DNA from: Bradyrhizobium centrolobii
Lineage (GTDB): Bacteria; Pseudomonadota; Alphaproteobacteria; Rhizobiales; Xanthobacteraceae
Reading direction: 5' to 3'
Assembly: GCF_001641635.1 (NCBI RefSeq)
Contig: NZ_LUUB01000078.1
Location: 50,151-97,925, forward strand
DNA: 47,775 nt
Shown: positions 8,634 to 16,327 of the stretch, in pieces
How positions within the stretch are numbered: the first letter of the stretch is position 1
Layout of the letters: the number at the start of each line of letters is the position of its first letter
Translations under genes and position numbers: made by a program
The notes under the pieces: model-generated
Told to the model about the DNA's origin: nothing
What the model saw: the letters and a program-made list of their open reading frames with translations, nothing else
Databases searched by the model: none

Positions 8634-8828
8634 CTAGTCCTCGCTCGACGCCGCGGAGCGATTGTTCAGATAGGCCTGCGACAGGAGAAAGAACAGAGCG
8701 CGCTCGCCATGATACTTGGCGGCCGGGCGAGTGCGATCGAACCCGTCCGCAAATATCTTGCCAGACTGGTCGCAGACCTGCCACCGCCAGCCAAACCGCT
8801 TGCGCCTTGTTAGAACCACTTCAAACAT
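8634..8828 (-). CDS. Small conserved protein of unknown function
   Basis: A 64-residue basic protein starting MFEVVLTRRKRFGWRW and rich in aromatic and arginine residues. I recall similar small proteins from Bradyrhizobium but know no function. A longer start at 8903 adds 25 poorly conserved-looking residues and has no ribosome binding site, so I prefer ATG 8828. No signal peptide or membrane helix. The W-R-W-Q-V-C-D pattern suggests a small beta-sheet fold; nothing more can be said. Confidence 0.55.
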   Translation of the reverse strand: MFEVVLTRRKRFGWRWQVCDQSGKIFADGFDRTRPAAKYHGERALFFLLSQAYLNNRSAASSED

Positions 8829-9213
8829 GCCGACGGGCTGGGCCCCCTGCTCATTGCCGGTGCGCAGTCTGCGCTCCGACACCCTTGACCGGATGTCCGA
8901 CATATATCGTAGCAGGACGGAAAGAGAATAAAATTGATTATCGGAATTACGCCGCGGGAGCCGGCTGTGACGAATGCACCACCCCGGGAATAAGCTGCCG
9001 CGATCGGTGTTACCCGCGGCTCCGTATTCACGTCAGAACACAAGTACCATCAAGGTGAGCATCCGCTCACTATCATGCATGACAACGTTAGCAAGCTATA
9101 CCGGACACCGATCGCCCTGCACGGAGACTTCGGTACCACGTCCGTTATGTCTACTCCAGCACACAACCGGATTTGGTGCGCTGAATGAGAAGTCCGGATG
9201 TATTCCGCGTTCG
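8829..9213. other. Intergenic stretch with nothing recognised
   Basis: About 385 bases of lower GC content than the flanking genes between two minus-strand genes. I see no convincing frame, terminator or repeat. It may carry the promoter of the small gene at 8634-8828. Confidence 0.5.
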
Positions 9214-10284
9214 TCAGCGCGCGACGACCTCGACTTCGCCGTCGACGCCGTTCACGACGTTAAAGCCGCGCTCATAGACCTTGCCCTCGTTCTTGGCGAT
9301 GGCGCGGTATTCGCCTTCGGAGAGCACGACGCGCGGAAAGGCGCCGATGGATTCCTTAATGACGTCGCCGCCCGGCGTCAGCACCGACCAGGCGGTATTG
9401 GCGAGCGCCTCGCCGCCCCTCTCACTGACGAGCTTCAGCGTGATCACGGCGGCACGGTGGGTGATGGTGACGTCGGTGAGCTTGCCGGCCTGGACGCGGA
9501 TATCCGAGCGCACCACCGAGTTGGCGTCGCCATAGTTGGAGATGATGTAGTAGGTCCCCTCCGGCAGCAGCACGACGTCGCCGGCGGCGACGTTCGGCAC
9601 CAGGGAGGCACGCTCGCCGGACTCGAACTGGCTGCCCTTGTAGATCGCAAACGAGATCTGGTTCTGCGGAATGCGGCTGGTGCCGACGCGGCCTTCGATG
9701 CGCAGGCCGCCTGCCGGCAGCACGAAGGATTCACGGTCGGTCTCCGCCTTCAGGCTCACCGTGCGCACCGCGCTGACGAGGCCGAAGGCGACGTGCACGA
9801 CGTAGTTGCCGGGCGGCAGCACGATATTGGGCGTGGCGTTGCGATCCTCGCGGATCAGCTTGAACGTGCCGTTCTCGTCGGGCCGGTCAGCAAACACGCG
9901 CCAGACCAGTCCGCTGCTGATCGCGGGCAGGTCCTTGCCGTATTTGGCGGTCAGCGACAGCACGGCCTGTCCGGGGGCGGCGGCGTTGAGCGGCGCGGAC
10001 GGCGGCACGGTCGAGACCGCTGGCGGAATCGTCGGCGAAGTCGGCTGGGTCAGGGTCGGCGGCAAGCTGGGCGGCGCGGCCCCCGGCCCCGAAGGTGGCG
10101 CGAGGCTCACCGCGCCGCCGGGGTCAGGCACCGAGGCCGGCGGCACCGGGGGCGGACGATCGGAGAAAAGCTGCGCTTGGGCAGCGTTTTGGCCGAAGAT
10201 TGTCAGACATGCGGCAAGGGTTACCGCCGGCAGCAGCCGAACGCTGCGCCGCCATCTGATGATGCCGTCACCCCCGCGAGTCAT
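9214..10284 (-). CDS. Secreted proline-rich protein with three Ig-like/carboxypeptidase-regulatory-like repeats
   Basis: 356 residues, with a Sec signal peptide (hydrophobic VTLAACLTIFGQ, cleavage near AQA-Q), a proline-rich linker (about 40-105) and three repeated beta modules. Each module carries the same turn: VLPPGNYVVHVAFG (about 150), LLPEGTYYIISNYG (about 245) and VLSEGEYRAIAKNEG (about 325). This pattern is that of carboxypeptidase-regulatory-like or PEGA-like folds, which bind other proteins or cell-wall polymers. The protein is probably periplasmic or surface exposed. It is divergent from the patatin gene. Specific function unknown. Confidence 0.75.
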   Translation of the reverse strand: MTRGGDGIIRWRRSVRLLPAVTLAACLTIFGQNAAQAQLFSDRPPPVPPASVPDPGGAVSLAPPSGPGAAPPSLPPTLTQPTSPTIPPAVSTVPPSAPLNAAAPGQAVLSLTAKYGKDLPAISSGLVWRVFADRPDENGTFKLIREDRNATPNIVLPPGNYVVHVAFGLVSAVRTVSLKAETDRESFVLPAGGLRIEGRVGTSRIPQNQISFAIYKGSQFESGERASLVPNVAAGDVVLLPEGTYYIISNYGDANSVVRSDIRVQAGKLTDVTITHRAAVITLKLVSERGGEALANTAWSVLTPGGDVIKESIGAFPRVVLSEGEYRAIAKNEGKVYERGFNVVNGVDGEVEVVAR

Positions 10285-10522
10285 GTCTCCTGCTTTTCAC
10301 CGAAAACGCGGCAAATTCAAGCCTCAGGAACCCAAGGAAATACGGTCATTTGGAACCTAGTTGAAGCCTGCGTGATTAGTCCTGAGGCAACCGCCCATCG
10401 CCATACTCCTGCCCTGTGCCCTCCCCAAAGCGGCATAAACCATGCTTTGCCCTGGTTCTGGCGGAGCCGCGGTGCTGTGCCTAATCTGGCGATGCGGCTG
10501 GCCCTGGCGTAGGAGGGTTTCG

Positions 10523-11551
10523 GTGCTGGACATGTTGAAAGGTCGGGGCGCAAACGGCTCCAATGGCGAGAAGGTCGGCCTCGGCAGCATCCGCCGGCCG
10601 GTGATCGGCTTGGCACTCGGCGGCGGCGCAGCCCGCGGATTTGCCCATATCGGTATCCTGAGAACCCTGCTTGCGAACGGCATCGTGCCGAACGTCGTGG
10701 TCGGCACCTCGATCGGCGCAGTGGTCGGCGGGGCCTATGCGGCCGGCCAGCTCGATACGCTGGAGGAATGGGCGCGCAGCCTGCAAGGGGTGCGCAACAT
10801 CCTCGGCTATCTCGACATCCGCCTCAACGGCTCCGGCCTGATCGGCGGCGAGAAGCTCGCGACAAAGCTCGAGGCCTCGCTCGGCTCGACCCTGATCGAG
10901 GATCTCGGCGTGAAATACGCGTCCGTCGCGACCGAAGTCCGTACCGGTCACGAGATCTGGCTGACGCGCGGCCGCGTGGTCGATGCGATGCGCGCCTCCT
11001 ACGCCCTGCCCGGCATCTTCTCGCCCGTGCTGATTGGCGACCGCTGGCTGGTGGACGGCGCACTGGTGAACCCGGTGCCGGTCTCAGCCGCGCGCGCGCT
11101 CGGCGCGGAAATCGTCATCGCGGCAAACCTTTCCAGCGACATCTTCACCCACTCCACGACGATCTATTCGCATGGGGCGATGCCCGAGCCGGTCGCGCCG
11201 GTGACTGAGGAAGTCCCGGCCAAGCGGCGCTTTCCGCGCTTCTTCTCGCCGGAGCGCACGATGAAGCGCGAATTTTTCGGCGGCGGCGGGCGGCCCGGCA
11301 TCTCCGCGGTGATGGTGGATGCCTTCAACATCATGCAGGACCGCATCACCCGTGCCAGACTCGCCGGCGATCCGCCGGATATGCTGATCACGCCGCGGGT
11401 CGGCCAGATCGGCTGGTTCGACTTCCATCGCGCCGACGATCTGATCGCGTTCGGTACCCGTGCGGCCGAACGCGCACTGGACTCGATCCAGGAGGCGATC
11501 CACATGCTCGCGCCGGCGCCCGACGGCGCGGCACCGAAAGCAGGCGAATAA
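10523..11551 (+). CDS. Patatin-like phospholipase (RssA family)
   Basis: A 342-residue serine lipase of the patatin fold. The oxyanion-hole loop is ALGGGAARGFAHIG, the nucleophile elbow GTSIG (S63) and the second dyad residue lies in VDGALVNPVP (D178), so all catalytic elements are present. Bacterial RssA-like proteins are lysophospholipases at or near the cytoplasmic membrane. The start GTG 10523 is supported by AGGAGGG five bases upstream; an ATG at 10532 and a longer frame from 10442 are less likely. The C-terminal part after residue 220 contains a basic linker and a second alpha/beta segment of the same family. It converges on the CBS gene. Confidence 0.9.
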   Translation: MLDMLKGRGANGSNGEKVGLGSIRRPVIGLALGGGAARGFAHIGILRTLLANGIVPNVVVGTSIGAVVGGAYAAGQLDTLEEWARSLQGVRNILGYLDIRLNGSGLIGGEKLATKLEASLGSTLIEDLGVKYASVATEVRTGHEIWLTRGRVVDAMRASYALPGIFSPVLIGDRWLVDGALVNPVPVSAARALGAEIVIAANLSSDIFTHSTTIYSHGAMPEPVAPVTEEVPAKRRFPRFFSPERTMKREFFGGGGRPGISAVMVDAFNIMQDRITRARLAGDPPDMLITPRVGQIGWFDFHRADDLIAFGTRAAERALDSIQEAIHMLAPAPDGAAPKAGE

Positions 11552-11563
11552 GGTCGGCTCGGC

Positions 11564-11992
11564 TCAGGCGGTCTTGATGTAGTCGCGCAGGGCTTCCTGC
11601 TCGTTCTCATATTCCTGGACGCGGCGCTTGACGATGTCGCCGATCGAGATGATGCCGACCACCTTGCCGTTGTCGGTCACCGGCAGATGGCGGAACTTGC
11701 CGGTGGTCATCGTCTCCATCAGTTCGGCCACCGTATCGGTCTCCTTGCAGGTCACGACCTTGCTGGTCATGACTTGGCTGACGGACTCCTCCAGCACGCC
11801 CGCGCCGCGCTCACCGAGCACGCGCACGATGTCGCGCTCCGACAGGATGCCCTCCAGCCGACCCTGGTTCATTACCAGCACCGCGCCGATCTTCTTCTCG
11901 CCGAGCAGCCTCACCGCAGCCGAGAGCTTGACGTCAGGCTCGACGCTCATGATCTGGTGGCCCTTGGTGTTGAGAATGGAACGTACCGTCAT
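11564..11992 (-). CDS. Tandem CBS-domain protein
   Basis: 142 residues made of two CBS motifs: the first around GAVLVMNQGRLEGILSERDI and the second around FRHLPVTDNGKVVGIISIG. Such stand-alone Bateman modules bind adenine nucleotides and regulate partner enzymes or channels in the cytoplasm. Translation from ATG 11992 is backed by AGGGAGG six bases upstream. Its end is 12 bp from that of the convergent patatin gene. The partner is not evident from the neighbours. Confidence 0.92.
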   Translation of the reverse strand: MTVRSILNTKGHQIMSVEPDVKLSAAVRLLGEKKIGAVLVMNQGRLEGILSERDIVRVLGERGAGVLEESVSQVMTSKVVTCKETDTVAELMETMTTGKFRHLPVTDNGKVVGIISIGDIVKRRVQEYENEQEALRDYIKTA

Positions 11993-12178
11993 TGTCGGCC
12001 TCCCTGAATCCGTTCCGTCCGCTTCTAGCGGTCCGGACTTGTTCGCGAGTCTTCAACTAACAGTTTCAGCGCCGGTTTCGTGCTCAGGCGCTTGTCGAAG
12101 CACCGCGGCTAGCGGCTTGTTGCTTCGGAACATTCTTCGCGATGATGGATGAATTCGGGCCGCGCCGCAAGCGCCGCC

Positions 12179-12985
12179 TCAAATACGGTTCGAAATGTCC
12201 TGTGATGACGCATCCGCAGCATCGCTTCGCGCGCGCGGGACCGGATCGAACAGCGCGAACAGCAACAGCCCTGCGAAGAAGCCACCGATATGGGCCTGCC
12301 AGGCCACGGTCGCGCCTTCGGTGTCGACCCCGAGCGCGCCGACGCCGAAGATGATGTTCACGCCGAACCACACCGCGAGGAACGCGACCACCCGTCCGTC
12401 GCGCAGCGCCCGCGACAGCGGCAGCGCCGGAACCTTCGCGGCGGTATCGGCATCGGCGCGGCTGAACGACAGGAAGCTGCCCCGCACGAAGGCAAAGCGG
12501 ATCGCCGCCGCCATCGCGCCCGACACCGAGGCCGAGGCACCGATCATCGGCGCCACCGCATGCTCATGGGTTACGAGATGGGCGAACGCGCCGGCCGCGG
12601 CCGTCACCGCCATGAACACGAAAAACCGCATCGCGCCGAAGCGCCGCGCCAGCGCGCTGCCGAACGGCAACAGCCACAGCACGTTGAAGCCGAGATGGGT
12701 GAGATTGGCGTGCAGAAGCGAATAGGTGACGAAGGTCCAGACTTTCGCGCCCGCGCCGCCGGGGATCTGCAGGTTGAACAGCGAGGAATCGTAGCGCTTC
12801 GGGATGAAGCCGAAGACGTCGATGGTCCAGTTCTCCAGATCGGGTGGCAACAGCACCCGCAGATGGATCACGGCCAGCAGGATGACGTAGGCGGTCAGCG
12901 CGAGCGGCAGCGTCAGGACCGGCTCGTGCGGAGCCTCTTCAATTGCGGCCGGCTCGTCCGGCGGGAGATGTGGCGGGGAGTCCAA
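12179..12985 (-). CDS. Rhomboid-family intramembrane serine protease
   Basis: 268 residues with about six hydrophobic helices. It has the rhomboid HxxxxH/N stretch HANLTHLGFN (H92, H97, N101), the active-site region GASASVSG where S151 stands at the catalytic position (the usual GASG reads GASA), and the partner histidine in WQAHIGG (H232) in the last helix. It would cleave membrane proteins within the inner membrane. A soluble insert of about 25 residues separates the fifth and sixth helices. The G-to-A change beside the nucleophile is seen in some family members, so activity is probable but not certain. About 185 bp without a gene precede the CBS gene. Confidence 0.88.
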   Translation of the reverse strand: MDSPPHLPPDEPAAIEEAPHEPVLTLPLALTAYVILLAVIHLRVLLPPDLENWTIDVFGFIPKRYDSSLFNLQIPGGAGAKVWTFVTYSLLHANLTHLGFNVLWLLPFGSALARRFGAMRFFVFMAVTAAAGAFAHLVTHEHAVAPMIGASASVSGAMAAAIRFAFVRGSFLSFSRADADTAAKVPALPLSRALRDGRVVAFLAVWFGVNIIFGVGALGVDTEGATVAWQAHIGGFFAGLLLFALFDPVPRARSDAADASSQDISNRI

Positions 12986-13073
12986 GGGTGCTTCGCTTTC
13001 AGGCGCGATCGGAGCGACAGGCTTGGAGATAGTCGCCTTTGCCTACCCTGTGCAAGTGCACAAACGGAAAAGG

Positions 13074-13106
13074 GAGGGCCCTGGGAAAGCCCTCCCTGTC
13101 CATGTC
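13074..13106 (-). terminator. Rho-independent terminator, minus strand
   Basis: On the minus strand a stem GGGAGGGC / GCCCTCCC with a short loop is followed by TTTT, near 13100 down to 13070. No convincing protein gene lies upstream of it on that strand, so it may end a small RNA (see findings). Confidence 0.55.
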
Positions 13107-13274
13107 GGCCTTCCGGCACCTAGAGGAATAAGGAATATCCCCACCCCTCCCCGCGACCCGTGACCAAACTGTTTGACGCCTTGCGTACAGGCCTCGCCGA
13201 GAACCTGGATGAAAGCGGCGAGGCTTGCGATCGCGATCACCATAGCAGGCGTGCGGCCCGCGCAAAGCTCATCG

Positions 13275-13290
13275 TTAATTTAACGTTAAC
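13275..13290. promoter_or_regulatory. CtrA-type binding site (TTAA-N7-TTAAC)
   Basis: TTAA at 13275-13278, seven bases, then TTAAC at 13286-13290: a full match to the alphaproteobacterial CtrA consensus. It lies about 150 bp before the PAS_5 gene. A small stem (CGGCCC/GGGCCG, 13301-13317) and a perfect 8-bp stem GCGGCACA-GGTT-TGTGCCGC (13391-13410) follow before the start codon. Confidence 0.55.
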
Positions 13291-13390
13291 GACGCAAAGG
13301 CGGCCCTAGCGGGGCCGAAAACGTGCGCGCGGCATGGACGCTGCAAATCCCCTCCTGCACAACAACGAAAGGGATCGCGGGTGCACTGAA

Positions 13391-13410
13391 GCGGCACAGG
13401 TTTGTGCCGC
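13391..13410. promoter_or_regulatory. Stem-loop 30 bp before PAS_5 start
   Basis: Perfect 8-bp inverted repeat with a GGTT tetraloop in the likely leader of the PAS_5 gene. It could be an operator or an mRNA structure near the ribosome binding site. Confidence 0.4.
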
Positions 13411-13440
13411 GAGGTAGCGCCCCGGGGTTAGCGTTCAGAC

Positions 13441-13995
13441 ATGAAACATCCGTCGAGCCGCGAATTCTTCGCTTATTGGGACACGAAGCGCGGCGCCGCG
13501 CGGGCACCGGACCGCGCCGATATCGATCCGGCCGCCGTACGCGGCCTGCTCGGAGATATCTTCGTGCTGTCCTGCGAGCCCAAGCTCGGCTTCCCGTTCC
13601 GCGTCGCCGGCACCCGCGTCTGCGCGCTCGCCGGCTGCGACCTGAAGGACCAGAGTTTTGCCGCGCTGTTCACCGAGGCGTGTCGCGCCGAGATCGAGGA
13701 GATCACGACCGTCGTCGCCGACGAGACGCTCGGCGCCATCGCCGGCCTCACCGCCGCGCGCGAGGACGGCAGCAAGGCGCATCTTGAGCTCCTACTCCTG
13801 CCGTTCAACGCCCGTCCGCACACGCCGGTGAGCGTGACCGGCGTGCTCGCGCCGTTCGACGACGAATGCGGCGCGCTTCAAGCCTTCACCCTCACCTCCT
13901 GGCGCTATCTGCACCAACCGGAGAAACTGTTGCCGCGCGCCATCCGCAAGCTGCAGATCGCGCGCGGACTGATGGTGTATGAGGGGTTGAGGTAG
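13441..13995 (+). CDS. Single-domain PAS_5 protein (MopJ-like)
   Basis: 184 residues forming one PAS_5-family sensor domain, as in Caulobacter MopJ, a polar single-domain PAS protein that influences the CtrA pathway. Features are REFFAYWDTKRGA at the start, the GDIFVLSCEP strand, FRVAGTRVCALAGCDLKDQ in the core and a long C-terminal helix from about 155. There is no output domain or membrane helix, so it probably acts by protein contact in the cytoplasm. A full CtrA-type site lies upstream, which fits a cell-cycle link, though the functional parallel with MopJ is inference. Confidence 0.75.
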   Translation: MKHPSSREFFAYWDTKRGAARAPDRADIDPAAVRGLLGDIFVLSCEPKLGFPFRVAGTRVCALAGCDLKDQSFAALFTEACRAEIEEITTVVADETLGAIAGLTAAREDGSKAHLELLLLPFNARPHTPVSVTGVLAPFDDECGALQAFTLTSWRYLHQPEKLLPRAIRKLQIARGLMVYEGLR

Positions 13996-14099
13996 CAGCA
14001 ATCCTCGTGTCGGGCGCGCAACGCCTGCAAACGGCCGCCCCTGATTTTCGCCGCGCGAGTGAGATGGGAGTGAGACGCCCCGGCTTGCGATCCGACGTC

Positions 14100-14124
14100 G
14101 GAACCTTACCTTTTAGAGTGCGTT
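14100..14124 (+). promoter_or_regulatory. EcfG-type general stress promoter
   Basis: GGAAC at 14100-14104, sixteen bases, then CGTT at 14121-14124, an exact match to the alphaproteobacterial EcfG/sigma-T consensus. Transcription would start near 14131, leaving a leader of about 90 bases before the Crp/Fnr gene. Confidence 0.65.
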
Positions 14125-14223
14125 TAACTATTTGCCGTTGCAAGCGTTTGCGCGGCAACGCGGCTCGGTCGGAGAAGATGCGCTCGATCGCCGCCGGGCC
14201 TCCGTCGAGGGACGATTCCCGTG

Positions 14224-15012
14224 ATGGAGCACGCGACCAGAGTTGGTAATCGCTTGTTAGCTGCGTTACCGCCGGCCGATTTTGCTTTGCTTGCGCCACA
14301 TTTGCGGAAAGTACCTCTCGAGCACGACGCGGTCCTGGTTCGCTCGGGCGACCGGATCGAACACCTCTACTTCCCTTGCAGCGGCGCTGTCGCCCTCATC
14401 ATGGAATTGCCGAACGGGCAGACGGCCGCAACCGCGGTGATCGGCAACGAGGGCGCCGTCGGATTCATGTCGGCGCTCGGCCCCGTCCGAATGCCCATGA
14501 CAGCGGTTGTCCGCGTATCCGGGACCGCACTGCAGATCTCGCCCGCCCGATTTCATGCAGCGCTCGAACGCAGTCCCGCGCTCGCAAGCGCGGTCCAGCT
14601 TCTCACCAAGGCGCTGCTGGCGCAATTCCAGCATGTTGCGGCCTGCAATGCACTGCACTCCGTCGAAGCGCGCCTCGCCCGCTGGCTGCTTCACATTCAC
14701 GACCGGTCGGATGGCGGTGACGTCCTGCCTCTGACACAAGAGACGTTGTCGGAATTGCTGGGTGTGCGGCGCACGACAGTGACGCACGTCGTGAGCGCAC
14801 TTCGAGCGTCAAGGGCCATCAAATCCAGTCGGCGCGGCCAACTCGAGATCGACAGGCGGCGGCTCGAGGCCGTCGCATGCGAGTGCTACAAGGTGATGAG
14901 CCGCAGGATCGATCGGATCGTTTCGCGGGATGCCGTGAGGCTCCTTCACACTGCGCCGGCGCGGGACAACTCCCTGCCCCCGGACTTCCCCTTCGCCAAG
15001 ACCGATTCGTAG
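14224..15012 (+). CDS. Crp/Fnr-family transcriptional regulator
   Basis: 262 residues. The N-terminal cyclic-nucleotide-binding beta barrel spans about 15-130 (LYFPCSGAVALIM, VIGNEGAVGFMSALG) and the C-terminal winged helix-turn-helix about 150-215, with recognition helix in LLGVRRTTVTHVVSAL. No FNR-type cysteine cluster is visible at the N-terminus, so it is not an oxygen-labile iron-sulphur FNR; the effector is unknown. GTG 14221 directly precedes ATG 14224; I use the ATG. An exact EcfG-type promoter upstream suggests induction in the general stress response. The 3' end overlaps a convergent small gene by 67 bp. Confidence 0.9.
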   Translation: MEHATRVGNRLLAALPPADFALLAPHLRKVPLEHDAVLVRSGDRIEHLYFPCSGAVALIMELPNGQTAATAVIGNEGAVGFMSALGPVRMPMTAVVRVSGTALQISPARFHAALERSPALASAVQLLTKALLAQFQHVAACNALHSVEARLARWLLHIHDRSDGGDVLPLTQETLSELLGVRRTTVTHVVSALRASRAIKSSRRGQLEIDRRRLEAVACECYKVMSRRIDRIVSRDAVRLLHTAPARDNSLPPDFPFAKTDS

Positions 15013-15173
15013 ACCCAGGCTTCTCTGGCGAACCACTCATGCGTCGCCTCGCACATCCTGCAATAGGTGCGCGAAAAGAAGACTGCACTGCATCGAAACC
15101 TTTCGCGATCCATCTCGATGCCTGTCGGAATGGCGCTTCCCGTTTCGGGGCACCTGATCATCACCATACCCAT
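14946..15173 (-). CDS. Small cysteine-containing conserved protein
   Basis: 75 residues with MIRCPETGSAIPTGIEMD followed by CRMCEATHEWFAREAWVYE. The CPxTG and CxxC pairs suggest a small zinc knuckle. I recognise this type as a recurrent small Bradyrhizobium protein, but no function is known to me. The ATG at 15173 is preceded by GGAGGA at good spacing. Its C-terminus overlaps the end of the Crp/Fnr gene tail to tail. Confidence 0.72.
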   Translation of the reverse strand: MGMVMIRCPETGSAIPTGIEMDRERFRCSAVFFSRTYCRMCEATHEWFAREAWVYESVLAKGKSGGRELSRAGAV

Positions 15174-15286
15174 CCTGATTTCCTCCAGCTTGGCATCACC
15201 TCAACAGTGAGGGACGGGCCGCCATCGGCTGGACGGCGTCTCTTCTGGCGAAGACGCTCGTCCAGCGCGCGGCCAATAGCTTCGAT

Positions 15287-15778
15287 TCAAGCAGCCCTAT
15301 GCAGAACCCGGTTGAGGCTCTTCTTGATCGGCTCGGCCGTCTCGGTCGCGACCTTCTGGGCGAGGACCCAAAGCTCCCGGTTCTGGCTGGAAGCCGCTTC
15401 AAAGGTGTTGCGGCCATGGGTGGCGGAGAGGTTCACGAGATCCGAAAACGACCTCGCATCCGCAAGCTGGGAGAGGAATTCCAGCGTGGAGGCGGTATTG
15501 GTGTTGGATATTTCGATGAGCTTGGTGCCGTAGTCAGCGGTACGCTTGGCGTTGGTTGAACAGGCGTCGCACAGAGCTTCCGTGATCTCGTTGGACGTCG
15601 CCTTCATCTGCTCGAAATTTGCCTTGGCCCGTGTGGCGCCCTGCTCGGCGAGATCGCCGAACATCGCCTGGATGTTGAAGAACGGTATGTCGAACTTGAA
15701 CTTTGCACTTCCGTTGGGCGCTCCACTCAGCGGAGCGGCATTCGTTTCGGCTTTCACATTGGCATCATTCACGGGCAT
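15287..15778 (-). CDS. Phasin family protein
   Basis: 163 residues, alpha-helical and amphipathic, with the phasin block FNIQAMFGDLAEQGATRAKA and a long helical run to the end (LEFLSQLADARSFSDLVNL). Phasins coat polyhydroxyalkanoate granules and control their number and size; some also act as stress proteins. No PHA gene is nearby, so it is a lone copy. ATG 15778 is the natural start. Rhizobia usually hold several phasin paralogues and this may be one of them. Confidence 0.88.
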   Translation of the reverse strand: MPVNDANVKAETNAAPLSGAPNGSAKFKFDIPFFNIQAMFGDLAEQGATRAKANFEQMKATSNEITEALCDACSTNAKRTADYGTKLIEISNTNTASTLEFLSQLADARSFSDLVNLSATHGRNTFEAASSQNRELWVLAQKVATETAEPIKKSLNRVLHRAA

Positions 15779-16327
15779 TCATCCTTTCAAGCGAAACCAG
15801 ATATGGATTGAAGACTCCCCGATGCTTCCAGATGCGTGCTGCACCGGAAACCAGTGCCCCTACTCTTTCACGGTGGTAGGATGCTGCTGCGGATGTACCG
15901 CTCTCGCTCCCTGCCAGAGCCAACTATGACCGACGAAAGTCGAAGCTTCGGTTCGCTTTCGGACTCTCCGCCTGAATTAATTCAGTTGACGCGGCGAAGC
16001 AGGGGCGGGCAGCATTTTGCGTCTTTGAGGTTGCTGTGATCGCATGCGCCAACGCGAGGTGGATACTGAGCGATTCAGAAGGCCCGGGTGCCCAAAGGGG
16101 TTTGAGCCCGCCCTTCTGCCACTTGCGGAGCGGCCGCAGTTCGCACGCCGGTGAGCGTCACCGAAGGGGCTGCGCTAATCATCGTCGGTCTGCGCGCGAG
16201 ATGCCGGTCGCGCGCCAAATGATCTTGCTGGCATGACCGTTTTTGCCGGATTTGCGTCATTCCCGATGCCATCGCGAGCGAGTAGCTTCCGCGCGGCGTA
16301 AGGCAACGAACATCGGGCGACATCATC
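15779..16327. other. Intergenic stretch with one 14-bp palindrome
   Basis: About 550 bases without a convincing gene between the phasin and the DJ-1 gene. The only clear structure is a perfect palindrome CTGAATTAATTCAG at 15972-15985, directly followed by TTGACG, which resembles an operator next to a -35 element. Confidence 0.5.
15972..15985. promoter_or_regulatory. Perfect 14-bp palindrome, possible operator
   Basis: CTGAATTAATTCAG is fully symmetrical and AT-rich in a GC-rich region. It lies about 190 bp before the phasin start (minus strand) and 340 bp before the DJ-1 start (plus strand), so which gene it serves is unclear. Confidence 0.35.

Noticed and set aside
8974..10512. 512-codon plus-strand frame opposite the secreted repeat protein
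   Set aside because: Antisense to a gene with a signal peptide and repeats; product is composition-biased and has no family pattern.
13043..13243. 66-codon minus-strand frame before the PAS_5 gene
   Set aside because: It runs through a terminator-like hairpin; a non-coding transcript explains the signal better.
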